From positions 1 to 6,767 of the forward strand of contig JAKBCB010000203.1 in the NCBI GenBank assembly GCA_021808185.1: a stretch of DNA of 6,767 nt. The letters run 5' to 3'. Under the pieces are notes generated by a model that saw only the letters and a list, made by a program, of their open reading frames with translations, made no database searches and was not told the origin of the DNA. Shown in pieces: positions 1-6,767 of the stretch (its first letter is position 1; each line of letters begins with the position of its first letter). This DNA comes from Pseudomonadota bacterium (GTDB taxonomy: Bacteria; Pseudomonadota; Alphaproteobacteria; Acetobacterales; Acetobacteraceae). The position numbers were made by a program, and so were the translations under genes.

Positions 1-909
1 CCGGCAGAGATCGGTCGCGAGCGCGCAACGGCCGGCAAAGGTGCAGCCCACGATCGGGCCGATCAGGCTGGGCACCTGACCTGGGATTTCCGAAAGCCGC
101 TTGCGTGCCTGACCGGCGAGCGAGTCACCGAGCCGCGGCACCACGCCGAGCAGGCCGCGCGTGTACGGATGCAGCGGCGCCGCGTAAAGATCGGCGACCG
201 GCGCCTCTTCCACCTTGCGGCCGGCATACATCACGACCACGCGCTGCGCCATCTCGGCAACCACGCCGAGATCGTGCGTGATCAGCATGATCGCCGCCTG
301 TACGCGCGACTTCAGGTCGCGCATGAGATCGAGGATCTGCGCCTGGATGGTGACATCGAGCGCGGTCGTCGGCTCGTCGGCGATCAGCAGGCGCGGCGTG
401 CAGGCGAGCGCGATCGCGATCATCACGCGCTGGCGCATCCCGCCCGAAAGCTGGTGCGGATATTCGCGCATGCGCCGCTCCGGCTCCGCGATGCCGACCA
501 GCGCGAGCAGTCCGGCGGCGCGCTGCGCCGCGCCACGTGCGGAAAGCCCCTCGTGCAGGCGCAGCGTCTCCGCGATCTGCCGGCCGACGCTGAGCACCGG
601 GTTGAGGCTGGTCATCGGCTCCTGGAAGATCATGCCGATATCCTTGCCGCGCAGCGTGCGCAGCGCGCTTCGGTCGAGCGCCAGCACGTCCCGCCCGTCG
701 AAGCGGATGCCGCCGCGCACGCGCCCGGGCGGTTCCGGCACCAGCCGCAGGATCGACATCGACGTGACCGACTTGCCGCAGCCGCTTTCGCCCACGATCG
801 CCAGCGTCTCGCCGGCCTCGATGGCGAAGGACAGGCCCTGCACCGCGCGCAATTCGCCGCGCGGGGTGGCGAAGCGCACGTCGAGCTCGGTGACATCCAG
901 CAGCGCCAT
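1..909 (-). CDS. Peptide-type ABC transporter ATP-binding protein, DppD/OppD family (3' end cut by window edge)
   Basis: This is the cytoplasmic ATPase that powers the importer encoded just upstream. The frame stays open from the ATG at 909 to base 1, giving 303 residues; the family is usually about 320-340, so only the tail is missing. Visible motifs are Walker A GESGCGKS (residues 40-47), Q-loop FQEPMTSLNP (95-104), ABC signature LSGGMRQR (154-161), Walker B LLIADEP (174-180), D-loop ALD (183-185) and switch His212 in ITHDLGVV. Near the edge is the Opp/Dpp C-terminal extension with a GCxFxxRCxxAxxxC pattern. In some family members these cysteines, with a fourth further on, bind a [4Fe-4S] cluster. 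The start lies 4 bases after the DppC-type stop, with only a weak Shine-Dalgarno, so translation is probably coupled. All catalytic motifs are intact. The family is certain; the substrate is not. Confidence 0.95.
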   Translation of the reverse strand, partial: MALLDVTELDVRFATPRGELRAVQGLSFAIEAGETLAIVGESGCGKSVTSMSILRLVPEPPGRVRGGIRFDGRDVLALDRSALRTLRGKDIGMIFQEPMTSLNPVLSVGRQIAETLRLHEGLSARGAAQRAAGLLALVGIAEPERRMREYPHQLSGGMRQRVMIAIALACTPRLLIADEPTTALDVTIQAQILDLMRDLKSRVQAAIMLITHDLGVVAEMAQRVVVMYAGRKVEEAPVADLYAAPLHPYTRGLLGVVPRLGDSLAGQARKRLSEIPGQVPSLIGPIVGCTFAGRCALATDLCR

Positions 910-913
910 GGCG

Positions 914-1734
914 CTACAGCCGCTTCGCCAGCCGCGGGTCGAGCGCGTCGCGCAGCCCGTCGCCCAGCAGGTTGACCGCCAGCACCGTGATGCTGAGCGC
1001 GGCGGCGGGGAAGAACACGATGAACGGCTTGACCTGCCAGAGCGCCCGGCCCTCCGCCATGATGTTGCCCCAGCTCGGCACGATCGGCGGCGTGCCGGCG
1101 CCGATGAAGCTCAGGATCGCCTCGGTGATCATCGCCGAGGCGCAGATGTAGCTGGCCTGCACGATCAGCGGCGCCAGCGTGTTCGGCAGGATATGCCGCC
1201 ACACGAGGCGCGGGGTGCGCGTGCCGGCGGCGATCGCCGCCTCCACATACGGCAGTTCGCGCAGCGACAGCACGACGCCGCGCACCAGCCGGCCGACCCG
1301 CGGCACCTCGGCGATGGTGATGGCGATGATGACGTTCTGCACGCTGCCGCGGGTCAGCGCCATCAGCGCGATCGCCAGCAGGATCGGCGGGATCGACATC
1401 AGCCCATCCATCGCGCGCATCACCACCTCGTCCAGCCAGCGCACGAAGCCGGCGAGGACGCCGATCGCCAGCCCGAACACGGAGGACAGCAGCGCCACCG
1501 CGAAGCCGACGATCAGCGACACGCGCGAGCCATAGATGACGCGCGAATACACGTCCCGCCCCAGCATGTCGGTGCCGAACCAGTGCTGCGCCGATGGCGG
1601 GCGGGTGCGCCGCGCCGGTGCCAGCGCCGTCGGATCGACGGTGAACATCAGCGGCGCCAGGATCGCGATCAGCACGATCAGCACCAGCAGCAGCCCGCCC
1701 GCGGCGATGCCGGGATTGCGCCGTGCCCAGCGGA

Positions 1735-1738
<4 letters not shown>
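914..1738 (-). CDS. ABC transporter permease, DppC/OppC family
   Basis: This 274-residue inner-membrane permease is half of the transmembrane channel of the importer. A hydrophobic helix at about residues 10-32 is followed by the family's N-terminal motif HWFGTDMLGRDVYSR (52-66), then further membrane segments at about 73-98, 115-128, 134-146, 190-212 and 238-258. The cytoplasmic EAA loop that docks on the ATPase is visible as EAAIAAG (166-172) followed by HILPN (182-186). The protein ends with the typical GDGLRDALDPR. The ATG at 1738 overlaps the stop of the DppB-type gene as ATGA, which together with the family length fixes the start; longer in-frame extensions run into the permease gene upstream. 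No good Shine-Dalgarno precedes it, consistent with translational coupling. It pairs with the neighbouring DppB-type permease. Confidence 0.95.
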
Positions 1739-2675
<937 letters not shown>

Positions 2676-2679
<4 letters not shown>

Positions 2680-4268
2680 CCTTTGCGCACGCCCCAGAAC
2701 ACCGGGAACGGCGCCCTGGCGATGCCGGCGACGTCGCGGCGCCACGCCTGGTACTGGCGGAAGAACCCGGTGGGGATATAGACCACGTCGGCGAAGGCGG
2801 CACGGTTGATGGCGGCGGCGGCGGCCTTCTCGGCCGTCGCGTCGGGCGCGTCGTACCAGGCGACGATCCCGTCCTCCACCGCCGGGCTGTTCGGCCAGCC
2901 GAACCACGCCTTGTCGCCACCGGCATCGAGCGCCGTGTAGGGGGCCGGGTTGATGCAGTCCGCGCCGGCGTGCCAGGTGTGGAAGATGTGCCAGCCGCCC
3001 TTGCCCGGCGGGTCCTTCTTGGCCCGCCGCGCCCCCACGGTGCCCCAGTCCAGCGCCTGATAATCGACGTTCATGCCGATGCGGCCGAGCATGTCGGCGG
3101 TGACGTCGCCCTCGGCCTTGGTGATCGCCATGTCGGTTGCCACCATCAGGATCACCTTTTCCCCGTTGTAGCCCGCCGCGGCCAGCAGTTGCTTCGCCGC
3201 GTCATAGCGCCGCGGGCCTTTCAGCAGCTCGCCGCCATCCTCGGTATAGAGCGCGGTGCCGGGGGTGAAGAAGCTCGCCGTCGTCTGCCACAGCGCAGCG
3301 TCGCCGCCGCACACCGCTTCCATGTAGTCGGATTGCGACGTCGCCATCAGCAGCGCCTGCCGCGCCCGCACGTCGCTGAACGGCGGAAACAGATGGTTCA
3401 TCCGCAGGCTGCCGAGATTGCCCAGCGGGTCGGCGATGTCCACCACCACGTCGCGGTTGCGGCGCAGCAGCGGCACCAGATCGGGGATCGGCGTCTCCCA
3501 CCAGTCCACCTCGCCGTTCTGCAGCGCGGCGCCGGCGGTGGCGGGATCGGGCAGGATCTGCCATTCGATCCGCTCGAAGTTCATCCGCTTGCCGCCGGCA
3601 AGCCATTCGCCCGGTTCCTGCCGCGGCTGATAGCCGGCAAAGCGCGCGAACACCGCACGCGCGCCGGGTACCCACTCATCCTTGCGGAACACCATCGGGC
3701 CGGAGCCGACATAGTCGCCGATCAACTGGAACGGGTCGGTACGGGCGATCCGCTCGGGCATGATCAGCGCCATCGGCGCGTTGCTTTTGCCGAGGGCGAA
3801 CAGCATCTTGCTGAACGGCTTGTTCAGCCGGAAGCGCACGCTGCGGTCGTCGATCGCCTCCAGCGCATCGAGCCGGCCGCGGATCACCTGGCCCATGGTG
3901 TCGCGCACCATCCAGCGCTGCAGGCTGGCGACCACGTCGCGGGAGGTCACGCGCTCGCCGTCGTGCCAGCGCAGGCCGGGGCGCAGCCGGAACGTCCAGG
4001 TGCGGAAATCAGCACTCGCCTCGTGGCCTTCGCACATCTGCGGGCGCGGCGTGAAGCTGGCGTCCACGCCGTACAGCGTCTCCCACACCATCGCTGCGGC
4101 GTTGCGCACCACGTATTGCGTGCCGGCGACCGCATCCAGGCTGGACAGATTGGCCTGCGGCACGAAACGCAGCACCCGCGCCGCATCGGCCCGCGCGACC
4201 GCCGGAGCCGCCAGCGCCCCCGCGGCCAGCGTCAGCGCCGCGCGCCGCCCGAGCACGGGCATGCTCAT
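2676..4268 (-). CDS. ABC transporter substrate-binding protein, SBP family 5 (second of a tandem pair)
   Basis: This exported periplasmic solute receptor has 530 residues, typical for family 5 (DppA/OppA-like, SBP_bac_5). The N terminus carries a twin-arginine-like signal (GRRAALTLAAGALAAP, residues 7-22, then an AVARADA cleavage-type sequence), suggesting Tat export. The mature protein shows the family landmarks: LRPGLRWHDGERV, then a DVVASLQRW helix, and later VGSGPMVF. The C-terminal lobe contains NVDYQALDWGT, KAWFGWP and a final PFPVFWGVRKG. It is about half identical by eye to the preceding binding protein. The ATG at 4268 overlaps that gene's stop as ATGA with no clear Shine-Dalgarno; an alternative ATG two codons later (4262) would barely change the product. 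The classical DYPDP-like peptide-anchoring segment is not recognisable, so a peptide substrate should not be assumed. Confidence 0.94.
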
Positions 4269-5842
4269 CCGCGCTGCACGTTCCAGAAGATCGCGAAGCC
4301 GTCGAGGATGCCGTGCAGATCGGCGCGATAGGCGGTCGCCTGCATGTAGGAGCCGAGCGGCACATAGGGCACGTCCTGGAACGCCTCCAACTGGATCTCC
4401 TCGGCCAGCTTCTTCTGCGCGGCGGCATCGGGCGCGGCGAACCAGCCGTCGCGCAACTGTTCCAGCTTCGGGTCGTCCGGCCAGCCGAACCACGCCTTGG
4501 CACCGTTGGCGCGCAGCGGCAGATGGCCGGCCGGGTTCAGCAGGTCGCTGCTGTTGAAGCCGGTGCAGAACGCGTTCCAGCCGCCCTTGTCCACCGGGTC
4601 GCGCTTGGCGCGCCGCTGCACCAGCGTGCCCCAGTCGATCGCCTGGTAATCGACGTTCATGCCGAGCTTGCCCATCAGGTCGGCCGCGACATCGCACAGC
4701 GCCTTCAGCGAGGGGAAGTCGGTCGGCACCATCAGCGCCACCCGCTCCCCCTTGTAGCCCGCCGCCTCCAGCTCGCGCTTCGAGCGGGCGAGGTCGCGCT
4801 TGCCGTTCAGTGCCTGCATGCCGGCATCGTTTGCAAGCGCCGTGCCGGGACAGAAGAAGCCGACGCCGTCGCGCCACATGCTGGTGTCGTCGCCGGCGAC
4901 CGATTCCATGAAATCGGCCTGCGAGATCGCGCCCAGCACGGCGCGCCGCACCGCCGGGTTGTCGAATGGCGGATACAGGTGATTGAAGCGCAGGATTTCC
5001 GTGGTGCCGTATTTGTCCAGCACGTCCACGCGCACGCCCTTGTCCTTGCGCAGCATCGGCAGCAGATCGGCGGTGGTGTATTCCCACCAGTCCTGCTCCC
5101 CGCTCTGCACCGCGGCCGAGGCGGTGGAGGGATCGGGGATGGTGGTCCAGATCACCCGGTCGAAATGCGCGCGCTTCGGCCCCGCGGTCCAGTCGGGCGT
5201 GCCGTCCGCGCGCGGCACGTAGCCGTCGAAGCGGGCATACACCGCCCGCGCGCCGGGCACCCGCTCATCCATCACGAAGCGGAACGGGCCGCTGCCGATG
5301 ATTTCCTTCACCTGGCTCATCGAATCGGTGCTGGCCAGCCGCTCCGGCATCATGCCGGCCATCGGCGAGGCGCTTTTGCCGAGCGCGGTCGGCAGCAGCG
5401 GGAACGGCCGTTTCAGCCGGAACACGATCCGCGTGTCGTCCGGGGCGGACAGCTCGTCGGTCACCGCCGTCAGCGCCTGGCCGAACGCATCGCGCTGCGC
5501 CCAGCGGCGGATGCTGGCGACGCAGTCGCGCGCCAGCACCTTCTCCCCGTCGTGCCATTTCAGCCCGTCGCGCAGCGTCAGCGTCCAGCGCCGGCCGTCA
5601 TCCTCGATCACATGGCCCGCCACCATCTGCGGCGAGGCCTGGAACTTGCCGTCGCTGCCGTACAGCGTGTCGTACACCATGTAGGCGTGGTTGCGGGTGA
5701 CATAGGCGGTGGTCCAGTGCGGATCGAGCGTCGCCAGGTCCGCCTGGGGGATGAAGCGCAGCGTGCTGGCTGCCTCCGCCCGCCCGATGCGCGGCGCCGC
5801 CAGCGCCGCCGCCGCCGTCAACAGAAGGTCCCGCCGCCGCAT
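4265..5842 (-). CDS. ABC transporter substrate-binding protein, SBP family 5 (first gene of importer operon)
   Basis: This 525-residue periplasmic receptor heads the importer operon. It begins with an Arg-rich, Tat-like signal (MRRRDLLLTAAAALAAPRIG, then RAEA). Family 5 landmarks follow: LRFIPQADLATLDP (28-41), LRDGLKWHDGEKV (90-102), CVASIRRW (107-114), IGSGPFRF (183-190), then NVDYQAIDWGT, KAWFGWPDDP and a final FAIFWNVQRG. The ATG at 5842 is chosen because GGAGGAGG ends 5 bases upstream and the signal peptide starts there; an in-frame GTG at 5875 would add 11 residues ahead of the signal and lacks a comparable site. The product aligns with the second binding protein along its whole length, so the pair arose by gene duplication. 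The ligand cannot be read from the sequence; the family covers peptides, nickel, glutathione, sugars, opines and others. Confidence 0.95.
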   Translation of the reverse strand: MRRRDLLLTAAAALAAPRIGRAEAASTLRFIPQADLATLDPHWTTAYVTRNHAYMVYDTLYGSDGKFQASPQMVAGHVIEDDGRRWTLTLRDGLKWHDGEKVLARDCVASIRRWAQRDAFGQALTAVTDELSAPDDTRIVFRLKRPFPLLPTALGKSASPMAGMMPERLASTDSMSQVKEIIGSGPFRFVMDERVPGARAVYARFDGYVPRADGTPDWTAGPKRAHFDRVIWTTIPDPSTASAAVQSGEQDWWEYTTADLLPMLRKDKGVRVDVLDKYGTTEILRFNHLYPPFDNPAVRRAVLGAISQADFMESVAGDDTSMWRDGVGFFCPGTALANDAGMQALNGKRDLARSKRELEAAGYKGERVALMVPTDFPSLKALCDVAADLMGKLGMNVDYQAIDWGTLVQRRAKRDPVDKGGWNAFCTGFNSSDLLNPAGHLPLRANGAKAWFGWPDDPKLEQLRDGWFAAPDAAAQKKLAEEIQLEAFQDVPYVPLGSYMQATAYRADLHGILDGFAIFWNVQRG

Positions 5843-5847
5843 CGCAG

Positions 5848-5855
5848 CCTCCTCC
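5848..5855 (-). promoter_or_regulatory. Strong ribosome binding site of the first binding-protein gene
   Basis: Read on the minus strand this is GGAGGAGG, 5 bases before the ATG at 5842. It decides the start over the upstream in-frame GTG at 5875. It is the only strong Shine-Dalgarno in the importer operon; the later genes start within or next to their neighbour's stop codon. Confidence 0.8.
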
Positions 5856-5886
5856 GGTGCATCCCGGGGGGCCACTCTGCCCCGAG

Positions 5887-5925
5887 CGGGCGGCGCTGGG
5901 AAGCCGCATTGGCAGCCGCCGCCCG
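5887..5925. repeat. 9-bp inverted repeat in the divergent region, possible operator
   Basis: CGGGCGGCG (5887-5895) is matched by its exact reverse complement CGCCGCCCG (5917-5925), with a 21-base spacer. The spacer holds the candidate -35 box, and the right arm falls between the -35 and -10 boxes, a typical place for a repressor site. The arms are pure G and C, so chance pairing in this GC-rich background is a real alternative. Confidence 0.3.
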
Positions 5926-5938
5926 ACCCGCCTATCCT
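5909..5938 (+). promoter_or_regulatory. Candidate sigma70-type promoter for the DUF1989-monooxygenase pair
   Basis: TTGGCA (5909-5914, five of six matches to TTGACA) is followed after 18 bases by TATCCT (5933-5938, four of six matches to TATAAT). The predicted transcription start is near 5945, leaving a leader of about 20-25 bases before the ATG at 5968. This is a pattern match in GC-rich DNA and has no experimental support. Confidence 0.4.
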
Positions 5939-5967
5939 GCCCGCCAGGCAATCAGCGGGGGCGGGGC

Positions 5968-6576
5968 ATGCCCGGGCTTTCCACCATCCCGGCGCGGCGC
6001 GGCAAGGCGGCCTTCGTCGCCGCCGGGCAGACCGTGCGGGTCGTCAACACGCATGGCGCGCAGGTGGTCGATACCTGGGCGTTCAACCGCGCCGACCTTG
6101 CCGAGTTCATGTCGATGGAGCACAGCCGCGCGGCGATGCTGCGGCTGACGCCGCGCATCGGCGACACGCTGGTCACCAACCGCCGCCGCCCGATCCTGAC
6201 GCTGACCGAGGATACCGCGGGCGGCGTCCACGACACGCTGATCGCCGCCTGCGACCGCTATCGCTACCAGGGGCTGGGCTGCACCGATTACCACGACAAC
6301 TGCACCGACAATCTCGCCCAGGGCCTCGCCGAACTCGGCCTGCGCCCGCCGGAGACGCCGAGCCCGCTCAACCTGTTCATGAACATTCCCTGGACCGCGG
6401 AGGGGCTGGTGTCGTTCGATCCGCCGGTCTGCACCCCCGGCAGCTATGTCGCGCTGCGGGCGGAAATGGACCTCGTCATCGCCTTTTCCGCCTGTCCGCA
6501 GGACATCCTGCCGATCAACGGCACCGCGCGCCGCCCCACCGCCGCGCATTTCGAGATCCGGGAGGCGCGGGCATGA
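5968..6576 (+). CDS. DUF1989 family protein (urea carboxylase-associated / carboxyguanidine deiminase-like)
   Basis: This 202-residue protein has no signal peptide and is probably cytoplasmic. It has the DUF1989 hallmarks: HGAQVVDTWAF (29-39), SMEHSR (49-54), a Cys/His-rich core GGVHDTLIAAC (85-95) followed by GCTDYHDNCTDNL (104-116), then PLNLFMNIPW (133-142), PGSYVALRAEMD (157-168) and SACPQDILPINGT (174-186). His88, Cys95, Cys105, His109 and Cys112 are candidate metal or catalytic ligands. Two members of this family, long annotated as urea carboxylase-associated, form the carboxyguanidine deiminase CgdAB of guanidine breakdown. Here there is a single copy and no urea carboxylase, so a related C-N hydrolysis on another substrate is inferred. 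The ATG at 5968 follows a G-rich stretch and is the natural start; an upstream in-frame start at 5857 would run across the promoter region. The stop overlaps the next gene as ATGA. Confidence 0.88.
   Translation: MPGLSTIPARRGKAAFVAAGQTVRVVNTHGAQVVDTWAFNRADLAEFMSMEHSRAAMLRLTPRIGDTLVTNRRRPILTLTEDTAGGVHDTLIAACDRYRYQGLGCTDYHDNCTDNLAQGLAELGLRPPETPSPLNLFMNIPWTAEGLVSFDPPVCTPGSYVALRAEMDLVIAFSACPQDILPINGTARRPTAAHFEIREARA
6560..6565 (+). promoter_or_regulatory. Ribosome binding site of the HpaB-family gene
   Basis: GGGAGG lies 7 bases before the ATG at 6573, inside the last codons of the DUF1989 gene. It supports both the chosen start and co-translation of the two genes. Confidence 0.7.
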
Positions 6577-6767
6577 TCCGCACCGGCGCCGAATACCGCG
6601 ACAGCCTGCGCGACGGCCGCCGCGTCTGGATCGACGGGGAACGGGTGGCCGATGTCACCACCCATAAGATGCTGCGCCCGCTGGTCGATGTGCGCGCCCG
6701 CATCTACGACATGCAGCACGAGGCGCGGTTCCGCGCGGTGATGACCTATGCCGACCCGGCCGGAGAG
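6573..6767 (+). CDS. 4-hydroxyphenylacetate 3-monooxygenase (HpaB)-family oxygenase, N-terminal part only
   Basis: Only the first 65 residues are present; the frame is open to the window edge and the full family length is about 480-520. The N terminus MIRTGAEYRDSLRDGR, then VWIDGERVADVTTH and RPLVDVRARIYDMQHE, is characteristic of the two-component flavin-dependent monooxygenases of the HpaB/PvcC group. These hydroxylate phenols or related aromatic and heterocyclic rings using reduced FAD from a separate reductase (HpaC type), which is not visible here. Catalytic and flavin-binding residues lie beyond the edge, so the substrate cannot be judged; members act on 4-hydroxyphenylacetate, chlorophenols, pyrrole-2-carboxylate and others. 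The ATG overlaps the DUF1989 stop and has a good Shine-Dalgarno, so the two are very likely made together. Confidence 0.85.
   Translation, partial: MIRTGAEYRDSLRDGRRVWIDGERVADVTTHKMLRPLVDVRARIYDMQHEARFRAVMTYADPAGE

Larger units (their letters stand above)
5843..5967. promoter_or_regulatory. Divergent intergenic region between importer and enzyme genes
   Basis: These 125 bases are the only sizeable non-coding stretch in the window and must hold the start signals for both divergent gene groups. They contain the importer Shine-Dalgarno, a plausible plus-strand promoter and an inverted repeat, listed separately. I found no convincing -35/-10 pair for the minus-strand operon. The region is too short and GC-rich to see a riboswitch or terminator. 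Confidence 0.7.

Noticed and set aside
5843..5875. Longer start (GTG at 5875) for binding protein 1
   Set aside because: It would place 11 residues before the twin-arginine signal and ignores the strong GGAGGAGG just before the ATG at 5842.
5946..5951. TTGCCT on the minus strand as a -35 box for the importer operon
   Set aside because: No acceptable -10 hexamer lies 16-18 bases downstream.
4313..6148. Plus-strand open frame of 611 codons opposite binding protein 1
   Set aside because: It is antisense to a full-length binding protein, crosses the divergent promoter region and overlaps the DUF1989 gene in another frame; the translation is His/Arg/Gln-rich without a domain.

Overview
The window is about 6.8 kb of very GC-rich bacterial DNA with almost no non-coding space. 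It holds seven genes in two divergent groups. High GC, twin-arginine signal peptides followed by Ala-rich segments, and a tandem family-5 solute-binding-protein operon suggest an alphaproteobacterium, perhaps Acetobacteraceae/Rhodospirillales such as Roseomonas-like bacteria. This taxonomic guess is inference; there is no rRNA or marker gene to confirm it.

Minus strand, read from 5842 down to 1: an ABC importer operon of the dipeptide/oligopeptide/nickel (Dpp/Opp) class. The order is binding protein 1 (5842-4265), binding protein 2 (4268-2676), DppB-type permease (2679-1735), DppC-type permease (1738-914) and DppD-type ATPase (909 to beyond the left edge). The first three junctions are 4-base ATGA or GTGA overlaps, and the fourth is a 4-base gap. 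The two binding proteins are clear paralogues, with roughly half of residues identical by eye. A second ATPase (DppF type) would be expected beyond the left edge but is not visible.

Plus strand, from 5968 rightwards: a DUF1989 (urea carboxylase-associated / carboxyguanidine deiminase-like) protein. Its stop overlaps (ATGA) the start of a 4-hydroxyphenylacetate 3-monooxygenase (HpaB)-family flavin monooxygenase, of which only the first 65 residues are present.

The two groups are separated by a 125-base divergent intergenic region (5843-5967). It contains a strong Shine-Dalgarno for the importer, a plausible sigma70-like promoter for the enzyme pair and a 9-bp inverted repeat that touches that promoter. 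The simplest reading is an uptake-and-catabolism locus: a small nitrogen-containing, perhaps aromatic, compound is imported by a two-binding-protein ABC system and processed by the monooxygenase and the DUF1989 enzyme. The substrate is unknown, and the link between the two groups is inferred from adjacency only. Nothing in the window looks like a mobile element, CRISPR array or RNA gene.
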